From Bacteroidales bacterium (GTDB taxonomy: Bacteria; Bacteroidota; Bacteroidia; Bacteroidales; F082): a DNA stretch of 64,000 nucleotides. The notes beneath the pieces were generated by a model. The model did not search any database. It was not told the DNA's origin and worked only from the letters and a program-made list of their open reading frames with translations. Position 1 is the first letter of the stretch; every line of letters starts with the position of its first letter. Location: the NCBI GenBank assembly GCA_017428285.1, contig JAFRRE010000141.1:1-64000 (forward strand). Direction: 5' to 3'. Below are positions 8,537-18,628 of the stretch, in pieces. Position numbers and translations under genes: made by a program.

Positions 8537-9607
8537 CTACTGCCAGAAAAACCTATACGGTACCACACTGCCACCATTCCTGTTTGAATAAACAAAGAAA
8601 AAGACAATCATAAAAGCCACGGCAAACTTTACTATTCGTCTAACATTTGCATCGCCTATGCGATTGAAATCATTGGGAAAACCTACAATCATAAAAGGCA
8701 AAAAATAAAGCGAAAACCTAAAAGCAGCCGAGGACACCAATGCAAAAGCTTGAAAAGCGAATGCCAAGGTTGACATACCCAATACGACGCGAGACTCTTT
8801 TGAACGTCGTTTCATATAATTACGACTAAAAAGGAACAAGAACAACAAACAAACGCCATAAAAAAACATTGTCGTGGTAGAATACCCCTCATCTTCCAAA
8901 TACGTCTCTGTATAGTGTTGGTCGTCCAACAAGCCAAGCATATTTGTCCAAAGGAACCTTGTACCTAATAGCGTTACCATTACAATTATCGTAAGATAAA
9001 GATAATAGAGTCTTAGATTCCGCATATAATAAAGAATTATCCCGAACAAGAAAATCAACGATGCGTGGTGGCAGAAATAGGCAAGCAATGCTAGCAGTAT
9101 TGTTTTGATGTATTTTTTTTCGGTTAACGAAATGAAATAAAGCAGAACAAATGCCATCGACAATGTTTGCTTCAATCCAGCCAATGAAAAAGCATACAAA
9201 CCTATTACCTCGAAACATAAAATGCTATAGAGTTTTCCCCTAGAATACCGATTGATAAACTCATATATAGCATAGATATATATCCCCGCAACTATTCCAA
9301 ACAAAAATTGTATCGGTAGATGAAGAATCGAGCAAGTCTTCGCAAGTAAATAATACCCAGGATAATCCTTATACATTACCAAAACATTGGCGAACGACAT
9401 TTTTGGCATAGCATTATAGTTTTCAATATAAGCAATCGTATCCGTTCCAACGGAGCTTCCTCTCAATGCTGCCAACAAGACCAAAACCAAACAAACCACC
9501 CTCAGATAATTTACCTCCATCTTGTTGCGAGATATTTTTTTGGGCAACCTCAACAAATGATCCTGTATTAGTAAAATAAAAAATATGACAAGTAGGTAAA
9601 TTAGCAT
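8537..9607 (-). CDS. EpsG-family oligosaccharide polymerase (Wzy-like)
   Basis: 356 residues with about ten hydrophobic segments. It starts with a membrane helix, then has LRGSSVGTDTIAY (about 49-61), the characteristic EpsG loop, and a periplasmic loop before KMSFANV. Wzy-type polymerases join repeat units at the outer face of the inner membrane. With the Wzx-like flippase at 14248 and the PglC-type starter this completes the core of a Wzx/Wzy system. The stop is 1 bp from the start of the minus-strand glycosyltransferase gene's neighbour, so the genes are tightly packed. Confidence 0.85.
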   Translation of the reverse strand: MLIYLLVIFFILLIQDHLLRLPKKISRNKMEVNYLRVVCLVLVLLAALRGSSVGTDTIAYIENYNAMPKMSFANVLVMYKDYPGYYLLAKTCSILHLPIQFLFGIVAGIYIYAIYEFINRYSRGKLYSILCFEVIGLYAFSLAGLKQTLSMAFVLLYFISLTEKKYIKTILLALLAYFCHHASLIFLFGIILYYMRNLRLYYLYLTIIVMVTLLGTRFLWTNMLGLLDDQHYTETYLEDEGYSTTTMFFYGVCLLFLFLFSRNYMKRRSKESRVVLGMSTLAFAFQAFALVSSAAFRFSLYFLPFMIVGFPNDFNRIGDANVRRIVKFAVAFMIVFFFVYSNRNGGSVVPYRFFWQ

Positions 9608-9608
9608 A

Positions 9609-10820
9609 TTATTTCAACAGTCTCTTATAAACATTAAAGTAAGAGTTTGCCATGTTTTCTTCAGAATATGAAGAAATGGCTTTTTTGGAGATTTCAGATT
9701 TATCGTATGTCGTATCAAGACACTGATCCAAAGTATCGGATAATGCTTGAACGTCTCCATATTCAACAAAACTTGAATATTTTTGCAATGCGATGCTTTC
9801 GGGGCCTCCAGCTTTGAAACCCACAACGGGGGTTCCGCAGCAAAGCGATTCAGCGGTAACCATAGAGAAAGTCTCTCTTTTGGAGAACAAAATCGTTGCA
9901 TCTGCCTCCGAATAGAGTTGTGATAACTCATCTTGGGTTTTGGCCTTACCCCACAATTGAACATTTGATGGCATATCCCCAATATTCCTTTCATTACGAC
10001 TTGCCACAACAATGAATTTGTAATCAGGATGTTGTTTTGCCATAATGGGCACATAACGTCCACCTTTCAAATCCGTCTCTCCCAAACTGAAACATGGCGT
10101 TACAAATAGTACCACTTTCTTGTATTGTTCTTTATGTATGAGATCCTTATTGGTACGGTGATGAAAAACATTTGTATTTACCCCATTGGGTACATACACA
10201 ACATTAAACTGACCCAAAACGGCAGACTGTCGTGCCCGTTTCGACAGCCAAGGAGACACAGCTGTAATAGTGATATTGCTGGGGTTAAATTGTTGGAAGG
10301 CTTTGAACATCTTTTTCCATGCCGTATGCGACCTGTCAAAAAACCATGAGGCTGTTTCTTGTCGATACACCGCACAATGATGACAGCCTTTTTTCCATTT
10401 CTCGCAATCGTAAGCATGGCCGCAACTCCCTGTGTGAAAGAATTCAGCGTGCAAAGTAACCACAGTCTTGATGTTGTTATTGGCGAGATATTTCAGCAAG
10501 TGATATATGTTGAAAGTAAATGAATTGACACAATGCACATGCACCACATCTGGATGGAACTTTTTTATAACTTTTACAACCCTACGATTTGAAAGGTATG
10601 GGCCACCAAAAGGGATACCGTCTATTCGAGCTAACAAAGCATTGACTTTGTGCTCTGCATTGCTGCATATCTTTGCAGAAAACCCATCATAATAAGCATC
10701 ACCAATGCCATAGCAAGTGAACACCTCATGCCCAGCATCACGCAGCACTGTACTGATACTATCAACGATTTTTCCTGTGCTGCCTACTTTATAAACACTA
10801 TTTACTTGTAGGATTCTCAT
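9609..10820 (-). CDS. Glycosyltransferase family 4
   Basis: 403 residues. The N-terminus MRILQVNSVYKVGSTGKI and DVVHVHCVNSF mark a GT4 acceptor domain. The C-terminal domain has KKVVLFVTPCFSLGETDLKGG and the donor-site segment FSKRETFSMVTAESLCCGTPVVGF, with the expected E-x7-E spacing, followed by GGPESIAL. It should add one residue of the repeat unit. Its start lies 1 bp after the WbsX-like gene ends. Confidence 0.93.
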   Translation of the reverse strand: MRILQVNSVYKVGSTGKIVDSISTVLRDAGHEVFTCYGIGDAYYDGFSAKICSNAEHKVNALLARIDGIPFGGPYLSNRRVVKVIKKFHPDVVHVHCVNSFTFNIYHLLKYLANNNIKTVVTLHAEFFHTGSCGHAYDCEKWKKGCHHCAVYRQETASWFFDRSHTAWKKMFKAFQQFNPSNITITAVSPWLSKRARQSAVLGQFNVVYVPNGVNTNVFHHRTNKDLIHKEQYKKVVLFVTPCFSLGETDLKGGRYVPIMAKQHPDYKFIVVASRNERNIGDMPSNVQLWGKAKTQDELSQLYSEADATILFSKRETFSMVTAESLCCGTPVVGFKAGGPESIALQKYSSFVEYGDVQALSDTLDQCLDTTYDKSEISKKAISSYSEENMANSYFNVYKRLLK

Positions 10821-10821
10821 G

Positions 10822-11913
10822 CTATTCCGTCAAAGCTCGTTTCAAAGCATCAATATATCCGAAACCATACCGTAAGTCTGGCTCCATATAGTTTCCCTCG
10901 CCCCACTCATTCCACGATTTCAGAAAGATGATACGGTCTTCCTCCGGCTTGTCTTTCACCTCATCAATCACCATACGACAATGCTTTTCAAAGAGTTCTG
11001 GCTCGCAGTTCTCGTAAAGATAGCCGCCGCGACCGCTACGCGGAGTGTGGTCCCAATTGGGAACTAGCGAAGGATAAACATTAGATATCTTATCTACCTC
11101 CCCAATAAACCTATCCAAAATTTTAGAGTAATCGTTGATAAATGGACGGTTTAATACATTATGCGAAATATGATTTACGAATCGTCTTACGATGTTGTTC
11201 GTTGAATAAAGGAAGTTGTCTAACCTAAGCACATTAACAGCATCAAAACCCAAATCAAGAATACTATAAATCGTTTCATTTGATTTAATATTTCTTGCTT
11301 GGCCAATAAAATGGAATCCTTCTAACCCATTTTTATGTGCCAATTCGTTCCACTGATGCATAAACTCTTTCCACCCTTCAAACAGCAAAGGTTGGTATAT
11401 CACGAAAACCAATTTGCCCTTATATTTAAGGTAACGTGAATCTTTGAATGCATCGATCAGAGAATAAAAGTGTCGTTCATTATCTTCTTTACCAGGATAT
11501 GTCATTTGACATAGCACTCGGTTTTTGTATGTGCCATCTTTATTCCATTGTTTATAATCCCAAGAAGTATTTGCCCAACATAAGCAAAACGGAAAATCGG
11601 GCTCGCCACTATTTACAACTTCATTAAACGGTCGTTCCAACTCTTGTTTTCCATTACCGAACCAATAATGGTAGTAACAGAATGCAGAAACCCCAGCGCG
11701 TTTCGCCATTTCTGCTTGTTTCTCACGAACTTCCGACAAACGCAAATCATAAAAACCCAAATTTGCCGGAATACGTGGTTGATAATGATTTCGATACAAT
11801 TTTTTTGCTTTTGCTACATTGGTCCATTCTGTAAATCCCTCGCCCCACCATTTGTCATTATCCGGTGTAGGGTGATATTGTGGTAGATATAATGCTATAA
11901 CTTGAGCCTTCAT
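10822..11913 (-). CDS. WbsX-like protein (GH99-like TIM barrel)
   Basis: 363 residues. Begins MKAQVIALYLPQYHP, then WWGEGFTEWTNV and NHYQPRIPANLGFYDLR, and later FCYYHYWF and SWNEWGEGNYMEPD, all standard for the Glyco_tran_WbsX family. These proteins are frequent in O-antigen and capsule loci and share the fold of GH99 endo-mannanases. Whether they transfer or trim sugars is unsettled. No signal peptide, so it acts in the cytoplasm. Confidence 0.92.
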   Translation of the reverse strand: MKAQVIALYLPQYHPTPDNDKWWGEGFTEWTNVAKAKKLYRNHYQPRIPANLGFYDLRLSEVREKQAEMAKRAGVSAFCYYHYWFGNGKQELERPFNEVVNSGEPDFPFCLCWANTSWDYKQWNKDGTYKNRVLCQMTYPGKEDNERHFYSLIDAFKDSRYLKYKGKLVFVIYQPLLFEGWKEFMHQWNELAHKNGLEGFHFIGQARNIKSNETIYSILDLGFDAVNVLRLDNFLYSTNNIVRRFVNHISHNVLNRPFINDYSKILDRFIGEVDKISNVYPSLVPNWDHTPRSGRGGYLYENCEPELFEKHCRMVIDEVKDKPEEDRIIFLKSWNEWGEGNYMEPDLRYGFGYIDALKRALTE

Positions 11914-11922
11914 ATTCTATGA

Positions 11923-12747
11923 TTATTGTTTCCAATATGCCTTAAAACCATGATGTGTCTCTCTTTTATCTTTGGGTGGAAGTTGCATATAGTTCCCATA
12001 AAGATTAGTTAAATAGTCATTGTAGCCTATTGGAGCAGGGAACTTGCGACCTTCAAATTCTACTTCCACGGATGAGACATAGACCGATTTTTTGTTCATC
12101 TCCTTTATTCCATAGTGGGCAATGGTAGCAATTCCACAATAATCTGTTTCGCTTGCATTATATTGTTGCGACAATTGCTGTATGTGTGAAATATATTTCG
12201 TTGCCGAATTAATACCCAAATCATCGGTTAAATGCCAATAAGCGGTTGTCAAAACGCGCGCAATGGTTCGGATAATATTGCGTCCTTTACCATATTTGGC
12301 CAAAATAAAGTATAGTTTTCGCTGGTCAACCTCGATGTCATGGCACATCTTATTTGCAGTTGTTAAATCATTAGGAAAATTGTCAATAGGGAAAACATCT
12401 ACATCAACACCAATTTTTTGGAACTTTTGGCGTAATGGCTCTTGTTTTATAGTGTTTGTGTCGATTATCTTTCCAAAAGCATATGGAAAATTATCAGTAT
12501 TTTCAGAAGTCAATAATTGATATCGACCATCCTTGGGAAACTCTGAACAAAGCCTATTATATTCTTCACGAGGCATCATAATATCTATGTCATCATCCCA
12601 TGGAATAAATCCTTTATGACGTATTGCCCCTAACATGGTTCCTGCACAAAGCCAATATGTGATTTTCTTTTCTTTACAAAAAACATCAAGATAAAGCAAA
12701 ATATCTAATGCACATTGCTTTACCTCCTCTATTGTCATTTCTTTCAT
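11923..12747 (-). CDS. LicD family phosphotransferase
   Basis: 274 residues. The LicD core is complete: WLCAGTMLGAIRHKGFIPW followed by DDDID at 51-55, then PREEY. LicD proteins move phosphocholine, or ribitol/glycerol phosphate, from a CDP-activated donor onto a glycan. No choline kinase or cytidylyltransferase is visible in the window, so the phospho-substituent is unknown and the donor must come from elsewhere. Placed among glycosyltransferases, it most likely decorates the repeat unit before export. Confidence 0.92.
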   Translation of the reverse strand: MKEMTIEEVKQCALDILLYLDVFCKEKKITYWLCAGTMLGAIRHKGFIPWDDDIDIMMPREEYNRLCSEFPKDGRYQLLTSENTDNFPYAFGKIIDTNTIKQEPLRQKFQKIGVDVDVFPIDNFPNDLTTANKMCHDIEVDQRKLYFILAKYGKGRNIIRTIARVLTTAYWHLTDDLGINSATKYISHIQQLSQQYNASETDYCGIATIAHYGIKEMNKKSVYVSSVEVEFEGRKFPAPIGYNDYLTNLYGNYMQLPPKDKRETHHGFKAYWKQ

Positions 12748-12778
12748 GGTACTTAATTATCGTATAAATTCCTATCAT

Positions 12779-14251
12779 TTATCTAAACCTGATCGATTTT
12801 GTCCTAGCCACAAACCCATCCATCCAAATCCCAGGACAAACGAAAAGCCCGCTTGTACCTAATATGGTAAAAATCGACCTTTGATAGCCTTTAGTTTTGT
12901 TTACCAACTTCAACTTATCCTCCACATTCAGATAATGCAATTCCACATTTTCATCTATATCCATTGGGTATTGCGATTGGCCTGTTGCCATGCTTTCTTG
13001 GAAGCTGCGGTTAAACTCTACCACATCAATGACGCAATCGCGCATAGCCTGTCCACGCTGTTTGCGGTATTCTTGGTCATTTACAAGCCTCACCGACTCT
13101 GTCACAAGAGCGTCCATATCGGTGAATGTGATGCTTTCCTTGTGTTTCTGGCAAACCACCTCTTCCACGATGCCTGACTTGCTATTGGCGTATGCCAAGA
13201 TGGGAAGGCTTGCATGAGCGGCAAACTGAGCCATTAAAGCCCCAAACTGGGGATAACTGCTCAAATAGATATCACTATGTTTGTAACACTCAAAAATATC
13301 ATTGCGCTGTCCTATCGGGATAAACCTTCCCTGAAGACCGTATTTCTCAATAAGACCTTTTAGCATCTCCATATCACCACCTCCGGCAAATAGTGTTACC
13401 ACGTTAGGATTAGCATCCAAGATGGCTTTGTTGAGCTTGAAGAACGTGTCATTCTCATCCATAATCTTATAGAAACTCGCGCCCGAGAATATTTTCACCT
13501 TGCCTTCCACTTCCATTGGAAAACCCGCAAACTCGGTCGCTTTCATCATCGGATAGTAAGGCATAAGCAACACCCTATCCCTTGGGATACCACGCCGCCC
13601 AACAGAAAGCGAGGCTCCATAATCCCTAAACTCAAAAGAATAATCCAAACAACCCGCACCCACCCAATAGGCATGGTCGGTAAGGTTAATCTGGTATTTT
13701 GTTATCTCTTTAGGCAAAGCATAAAATGCCGTCACCGCCTCAACTGCACTGGGATGGATATGCATGAACAACTTGTCGGGGGCGTAATCCATGATTGTGT
13801 CATAGACAAACTGCGCTTTGTCCAAACCACTCTTGCTTCGTGGCACTACAACGACTTTTGTTTTCGAATAATCATACAGCGTCTGCTTCAATCGTATTGA
13901 ACGGGGATCCTCTAAACCGAATTCTGTTATGTAAAGCATCTCCCAACCTGCAGCAATAATAGCATCCACGTATTGCATCGTCAGCCCTTGGGCATCTTGC
14001 GAGAAGGTGTCGTAGAACACACAACGCGGTTTTCCCTTGAATGTCTCCCGCTTTTGAACGTTACCGCTCAATTGTTTCAGCATGGCCTCTATTTCCTCAT
14101 CAGTAAAGCCTATATAGAAGGTATAGGCCGTGCGAGCTGCTGCGTTCAAGTATTTCAAGCAGGAGTCGTACCGCTTCCGAGCAAGACTGTTTTGGGCTTT
14201 TCGTTTGAACCTAGTGAAAAGCGATTGTATGTATTCTTCCGTCAGCGTCAT
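12779..14251 (-). CDS. GT-B glycosyltransferase-like protein
   Basis: 490 residues, longer than the other transferases here. An N-terminal helical stretch (1-70) precedes CVFYDTFSQDAQGLTMQYVD. The C-terminal Rossmann half has KVKIFSGASFYKI, VVTLFAGGGDMEMLKGLIEK and DIYLSSYPQFGALMAQFAA, consistent with a GT-B donor domain of the GT41/SPINDLY-like or GT4-like type. A helical tail follows. Function is inferred from fold pattern and position. It overlaps the flippase gene by 4 bp. Confidence 0.65.
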   Translation of the reverse strand: MTLTEEYIQSLFTRFKRKAQNSLARKRYDSCLKYLNAAARTAYTFYIGFTDEEIEAMLKQLSGNVQKRETFKGKPRCVFYDTFSQDAQGLTMQYVDAIIAAGWEMLYITEFGLEDPRSIRLKQTLYDYSKTKVVVVPRSKSGLDKAQFVYDTIMDYAPDKLFMHIHPSAVEAVTAFYALPKEITKYQINLTDHAYWVGAGCLDYSFEFRDYGASLSVGRRGIPRDRVLLMPYYPMMKATEFAGFPMEVEGKVKIFSGASFYKIMDENDTFFKLNKAILDANPNVVTLFAGGGDMEMLKGLIEKYGLQGRFIPIGQRNDIFECYKHSDIYLSSYPQFGALMAQFAAHASLPILAYANSKSGIVEEVVCQKHKESITFTDMDALVTESVRLVNDQEYRKQRGQAMRDCVIDVVEFNRSFQESMATGQSQYPMDIDENVELHYLNVEDKLKLVNKTKGYQRSIFTILGTSGLFVCPGIWMDGFVARTKSIRFR

Positions 14252-15741
14252 TTCTTCATCCTTGACTTAAGCGATGACAACAATCCCATGCGTTTTTCAA
14301 GTCCCGAAAGAGAAATCCACGCAGATATACCAATAATCAACGTACCGAAAATATATTTCATCCAATCGACTTTAAGGATAACCGTGAGCGTCACACAAAC
14401 AGCCAACAATAATAACTGCATTAGAAACGCCCTATTGAAATCGCCAGAAAAATTGAATCCATACCTTTTATGACTGATAATATAAACCTGCAAGAAATAG
14501 CACAGGAACGTCAAAGCGTATCCGATACCAATACCTTTCAGTCCCAGCAGCCAATAGCCTAATATCTGGAAGCCCAAACTATAGACATTGACAGCCGTTT
14601 CGTTAATCATAAACAATTTTGATTCACCTTTGGCGATGAAAATGAACGATATGGCCCAAGAAGCCATTTTGAACAACATCCCACTAGCTGCCCAAATTAT
14701 ATAATCGTTTGCGCCAAGGAATCTTTCTGAATATAATAGTCTGACTATCCAAGGGACAAAAACAATGCAAACGAGAATCAAAGGAGCCAAAATCAGAATG
14801 CCAATCTCTCCCTGCTGGTTCATGATAACGCAACACTTCTTGTTATCCTTGTTCACAGCAGAAAGCCTTGGGTAATAATCTGTTCCCATAGCCGAAAAAA
14901 CCATACCAATGTATGTTGTCATAATGGCAAATCCAGCTTGGAAAAGTCCCACCTCATCGATGCCACCTTGACGGTTGATAAAACTACGCAGGATGTAGGC
15001 AGACAATGCAACTAAAATGCCGCTTACGCTCATGGCAATGCCCATTTTTAGCATCTGCCCGCCTTCTTGAATCACCTCCTTTAAAGAGACTTTGACGGGT
15101 TCGTATGGTACTTTTCGGGAAAAATACCACGACAAAAGCATGGCAGTAAACGCTCCAAGAATCAGGTTAGGAACAATACCTTTGATGCCTAGCCAATAAT
15201 AGAGTGGCACGCAGATTACCAATCCCAGTAAACTCCCCCAAACCGATGCACGCGCCAAGTATTTAAGTCTCCGCGTCCCTTGCAAAATCACATTCTGACC
15301 ACCACTTAACTGATGGAAGAGCATAATAACCGAAAGAAATATGAACGAGAGTGTGTAATCATAGTTCCCAAAAGAGGTTTTGCTTAAAATAGGAGAGAAT
15401 CCTATGACACACAACATGCCCAACAAACCAGTAAACCACACCAATTTCCTGAGCACCGTCACAATCCTATTGACTCGAGCTTGGTCACCGCTAGCATGGG
15501 CTTCTGACACATCCCTCACAGCGCTTTGTGAAAGACCAAGCTGCGTGATACTTTGGATGAGCGAAGTGCCAGAATTAAAAAGCCCAACAATACCCACACC
15601 CGTGGTTCCAATCAAGATGGCTACTATCTTCGAGCGGATGATGGAAATCAAAATAGTAAAAAACTTCACTCCACCAAACAAAGACGTCGCCTTAAAAATA
15701 CTGCGGTAATCGGATTTTGTTTCGTTATTTGTTTGATCCAT
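14248..15741 (-). CDS. Wzx-type O-antigen/capsule translocase
   Basis: 497 residues with about 12-14 hydrophobic segments. The start is typical of MATE/MVF flippases: ATSLFGGVKFFTILISIIRS, then AILIGTTGVGIVGLFNSG. It moves undecaprenyl-diphospho repeat units across the inner membrane. It is encoded 9 bp after the DegT aminotransferase gene and overlaps the next glycosyltransferase by 4 bp, so it belongs to the same transcript. Confidence 0.9.
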   Translation of the reverse strand: MDQTNNETKSDYRSIFKATSLFGGVKFFTILISIIRSKIVAILIGTTGVGIVGLFNSGTSLIQSITQLGLSQSAVRDVSEAHASGDQARVNRIVTVLRKLVWFTGLLGMLCVIGFSPILSKTSFGNYDYTLSFIFLSVIMLFHQLSGGQNVILQGTRRLKYLARASVWGSLLGLVICVPLYYWLGIKGIVPNLILGAFTAMLLSWYFSRKVPYEPVKVSLKEVIQEGGQMLKMGIAMSVSGILVALSAYILRSFINRQGGIDEVGLFQAGFAIMTTYIGMVFSAMGTDYYPRLSAVNKDNKKCCVIMNQQGEIGILILAPLILVCIVFVPWIVRLLYSERFLGANDYIIWAASGMLFKMASWAISFIFIAKGESKLFMINETAVNVYSLGFQILGYWLLGLKGIGIGYALTFLCYFLQVYIISHKRYGFNFSGDFNRAFLMQLLLLAVCVTLTVILKVDWMKYIFGTLIIGISAWISLSGLEKRMGLLSSLKSRMKK

Positions 15742-15750
15742 GTCTTTGTT

Positions 15751-16848
15751 TCAGAACCTATTAATCAGCCCCACAATATATTCCGCCTCTTCCATTGTTA
15801 TCGCCGGTCCAATCGGCAAGCTCAATTCCATATCATGAATCTGCTCAGTAATAGGATATATTCTTTCATTCCATTCCTTGTAACATTCCTGTTTATGAGG
15901 TGGAATAGGATAATGTATCACGGTTCCCACACCATTCATCTTGAGATATTCCTGGAGCTCATCACGACGAGTGCATAAAATGGGGAACAGATGATAGACA
16001 TTCTGCGCATCCGGCAATCTGTCGGGAAGTGTGATGCAATTGTTCTTTATGTTTTCGTAATAATAGGCAGCTATTTGTTTGCGGTGCTTGTTATCCTCGT
16101 CAAGATATTTCAGTTTCACATCAAGCACAGCTGCTTGAATCTCATCCAAACGGCTGTTGCGTCCCGTGTATTTGAACACATACTTCTTTTGGCTTCCGTA
16201 GTTGGCCAAAGTACGAACGGCTTCAGCAAGTTCCTTATCGTTGGTTGTCACAGCACCACCATCGCCTAAGGCTCCTAGGTTTTTGCCAGGATAAAAGCTG
16301 TGACCTGCGGCATCGCCGATGGAACCCGTCCTTTGCTCACCAAAACGGCAGCCGTGCGCCTGCGCATTGTCCTCAACCAATTTGAGATTGTATTTCTTGC
16401 ACAATGCACCAATCTTCTCTGTATAAGCACAGCGTCCATATAGATGCACTATACAAATTGCTTTGGTCTTTGGGGTAATGGCTGCTTCAATCTTGTCATC
16501 ATCGATTTCCAAGGTGCTCCATTTGGGCTCCACAAACACGGGTTTCAAGCCGTTCTCGGTGATGGAAAGGATTGTGGCAATATAGGTGTTTGCTGGGACA
16601 ATCACCTCATCGCCAGGTTGCATCACGCCCATCTCGATATAGGCACGGAAGATCCAAATCAGTGCGTCAAGACCATTGGCACAACCAATGCAATATTGTG
16701 TGCCTATATAGTTGGCATAGTTCTCTTCAAAGTGCTTGTTCTCCTCGCCTTGAAGATACCAGCCGCTGTTCACCACGCTAGTCACGGCAGCATTAATCTC
16801 CTCACCGTGAAGTGCTGTTACGTCTTTTAAGGAAAGAAAGGGTATCAT
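15751..16848 (-). CDS. DegT/DnrJ/EryC1 sugar aminotransferase (FdtB/QdtB-like)
   Basis: 365 residues, full length. Asp160 ([10 protein letters not shown]) should hold the pyridine nitrogen, and Lys189 in [17 protein letters not shown] forms the Schiff base. The N-terminus [17 protein letters not shown] and the whole layout match dTDP-3-keto-6-deoxyhexose aminotransferases. With the two FdtA-like ketoisomerases at 24.6-25.4 kb it should make dTDP-Fuc3N or dTDP-Qui3N (inference from pathway logic). Downstream of the AAA ATPase pair, so those genes split it from the rest of the sugar-synthesis block. Confidence 0.92.
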   Translation of the reverse strand: MIPFLSLKDVTALHGEEINAAVTSVVNSGWYLQGEENKHFEENYANYIGTQYCIGCANGLDALIWIFRAYIEMGVMQPGDEVIVPANTYIATILSITENGLKPVFVEPKWSTLEIDDDKIEAAITPKTKAICIVHLYGRCAYTEKIGALCKKYNLKLVEDNAQAHGCRFGEQRTGSIGDAAGHSFYPGKNLGALGDGGAVTTNDKELAEAVRTLANYGSQKKYVFKYTGRNSRLDEIQAAVLDVKLKYLDEDNKHRKQIAAYYYENIKNNCITLPDRLPDAQNVYHLFPILCTRRDELQEYLKMNGVGTVIHYPIPPHKQECYKEWNERIYPITEQIHDMELSLPIGPAITMEEAEYIVGLINRF

Positions 16849-16875
16849 ATTTATAATATATTCGAAATTTGGATT

Positions 16876-16995
16876 TCACAAGGCTCCAATAATAAATTTA
16901 AGTCTTTGGTGCCGAAATAGCCATTCTGCGACAATCAAAAATACTGTAACTATAGATGACAAAATAAGGAACCTAATCCACCAACCAAAATCCAT
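16876..16995 (-). CDS. Small single-membrane-helix protein, 39 residues (possible)
   Basis: ATG at 16995, TGA at 16876. The product is short and hydrophobic in the middle (FLILSSIVTVFLIVAEWLF) with a basic end (RHQRLKF), so one membrane helix is likely. It lies in the 196-bp gap between the AAA partner gene and the aminotransferase. No family recognised; it could be a real small protein or chance. A bent copy of sequence resembling the suspected IS end near 412-436 lies just upstream (about 17008-17028). Confidence 0.3.
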   Translation of the reverse strand: MDFGWWIRFLILSSIVTVFLIVAEWLFRHQRLKFIIGAL

Positions 16996-17044
16996 AATGT
17001 GTGTCCATAGTAAAAATTTAGGGGATTAGCTTAAACAATAATAA

Positions 17045-17536
17045 CTATTGTATTAAGCCTCTTTGCCGAGCCATCGGCTCGTTCAAAACCTTTAGCGATG
17101 TGTCTTTGATGTTCCAGGTTTTGAACAGCACCTTCATCCCGCTTTTCAATGCATCACTGACGGGAGGCAACCACGACTTGTTATGGTTTTTTATGACAAG
17201 ATAAAACAGATAATCCACGTTTTTCGGATTGACATTTTCAACGGCTTCGGGAATGATACCCTTTTTGTGCCGGATCAAAATGGCATTCAATATTTCCATG
17301 CTATCATGGAACTTGGCTACTATTTCCGAGACATTGGTTTGGAAATCAACAGTGTTACTCGGTTTGGAGAATGATGTCTTCGCCTCAACCATAGCCAACT
17401 TTGATTTGTTATCCAAAGTGACAAACTCACAGCTTGACATCCCCGACAATTGACCGAAAAAGCCAGACTTTTCCATCAGAAAGGTCTTGCTTTCGTCAAC
17501 CTCAAACTGCATTCCCGATTCCTCAACAATCATCAT
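17045..17536 (-). CDS. Unknown protein, partner of AAA ATPase
   Basis: 163 residues, no recognised domain, no signal peptide or membrane helix. The start codon overlaps the stop of the ATPase gene by 4 bp (ATGA), so the two are made together. The sequence contains a beta-rich first half (EVDESKTFLMEKSGFF, FVTLDNKSKLAMVEAK) and a helical middle (IVAKFHDSMEILNAILIRHKKG). The AMVEAK segment, an Asp/Glu-rich strand followed by E-x-K, is compatible with a small PD-(D/E)XK nuclease core, but I cannot confirm this. As the second gene of an ATPase pair it is the likely effector (inference). Confidence 0.7.
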   Translation of the reverse strand: MMIVEESGMQFEVDESKTFLMEKSGFFGQLSGMSSCEFVTLDNKSKLAMVEAKTSFSKPSNTVDFQTNVSEIVAKFHDSMEILNAILIRHKKGIIPEAVENVNPKNVDYLFYLVIKNHNKSWLPPVSDALKSGMKVLFKTWNIKDTSLKVLNEPMARQRGLIQ

Positions 17537-18540
17537 AATTCCAATTCCTCCTCAAACAAACGAATTGATTCACCAACAATCGGATTGTCGGGCATTTCAT
17601 TCTTCAAGTCATAGCGACAGCAGCTTTCATCAAAAGAATAAACAGGAATCGAAGTGTTATGCTGATGGGCGATGAGATACAATTTTTTTATCACAAAATA
17701 GGAATGGGAAGCGATGAAAAACTGCAACCCAGCCTTGGCCAACATGAAGATGATATCTAGAAATTGTGAGATCAGTTCCGGATGCAAGGCCGATTCTGGC
17801 TCGTCAATAAAAACGATGGAGTCGCGTGAAAGATAGTGATTACCCAACAACAAGTCCAGAATAGACAGTTTCTTGATGCCTTCCGAAGTAACCGCGATGT
17901 CGTGTTCCATCTTTTTGCTGTCGCGGAAAATCCATTCGTCTCTATCCTGATTATATTCTATTCGCCCTCCTATGATGTTCATCAACTTGCCTCTCGAATC
18001 CGAAAATGCTTTGACGTTCTTTCCCTTCCGCGTTGGCTCTAGGGCCTTGGCCAAATCATAATAGGTGTCGTCAAACCCGAACTCGCTTCTTTCTCTTGAT
18101 GCCAAGATCACCTTCCTCAAAGAAAGAATCTCCTTTGCTGGAAGGAAGATGGAATTAGTTTGTGTCGGCAAAAAAGAGCTGCTATAATTTTGGGATTGAA
18201 TCTGTTTGACAGCGGCACCACTAAAAGTGTATTCGCATGACTGCACCCCCGATTTAATCTTCACATGCATTTTGTTTCCCTCGCCCTTTTTAACGATTTT
18301 GCCGAGCGCATTCACGTCAAAAGTATTGAGTAGTTTGTCCGAGAGTAGTTCGCCAAATGACTTTGTTTCGTTTCTGCCTCTATTGTTTTGCTCAACGGCT
18401 TTCGTAGTGGCATATAAAGTCTTCAACAAGAAAGTCTTTCCTTTTCCGTTATGCCCGATTAAAAGGTTGATTTTGCCCAAAGTCTTGGAATCAAAATGAC
18501 CAATTGGACCTGCGTTTTCTATGGCGGCGGTATTAATCAT
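17533..18540 (-). CDS. AAA family ATPase, OLD/ABC-like, first gene of a two-gene module
   Basis: 335 residues. Walker A GHNGKGKT (29-36), ABC-signature-like SEGIKKLSILDLL (219-231), Walker B SIVFIDEPESALHPE (241-255) and a switch histidine in FIASHS (His279). This is the AAA_15/AAA_21 (RecF/OLD-like) ATPase core without a TOPRIM domain. Such ATPases paired with a small second gene are typical of phage-defence modules. It faces the same way as the capsule genes and has about 90 bp upstream. No promoter was clearly visible there. Inserted between the metallo-hydrolase and the aminotransferase, it interrupts an otherwise biosynthetic operon. Confidence 0.85.
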   Translation of the reverse strand: MINTAAIENAGPIGHFDSKTLGKINLLIGHNGKGKTFLLKTLYATTKAVEQNNRGRNETKSFGELLSDKLLNTFDVNALGKIVKKGEGNKMHVKIKSGVQSCEYTFSGAAVKQIQSQNYSSSFLPTQTNSIFLPAKEILSLRKVILASRERSEFGFDDTYYDLAKALEPTRKGKNVKAFSDSRGKLMNIIGGRIEYNQDRDEWIFRDSKKMEHDIAVTSEGIKKLSILDLLLGNHYLSRDSIVFIDEPESALHPELISQFLDIIFMLAKAGLQFFIASHSYFVIKKLYLIAHQHNTSIPVYSFDESCCRYDLKNEMPDNPIVGESIRLFEEELEL

Positions 18541-18628
18541 AGCATCAAAGAATTATGGCGCAAAAATAAAAAGAAATGTTGGATAGGCAAATTAATAGTT
18601 TATGATTTCATTTCGTAAAAAAGGAGAA

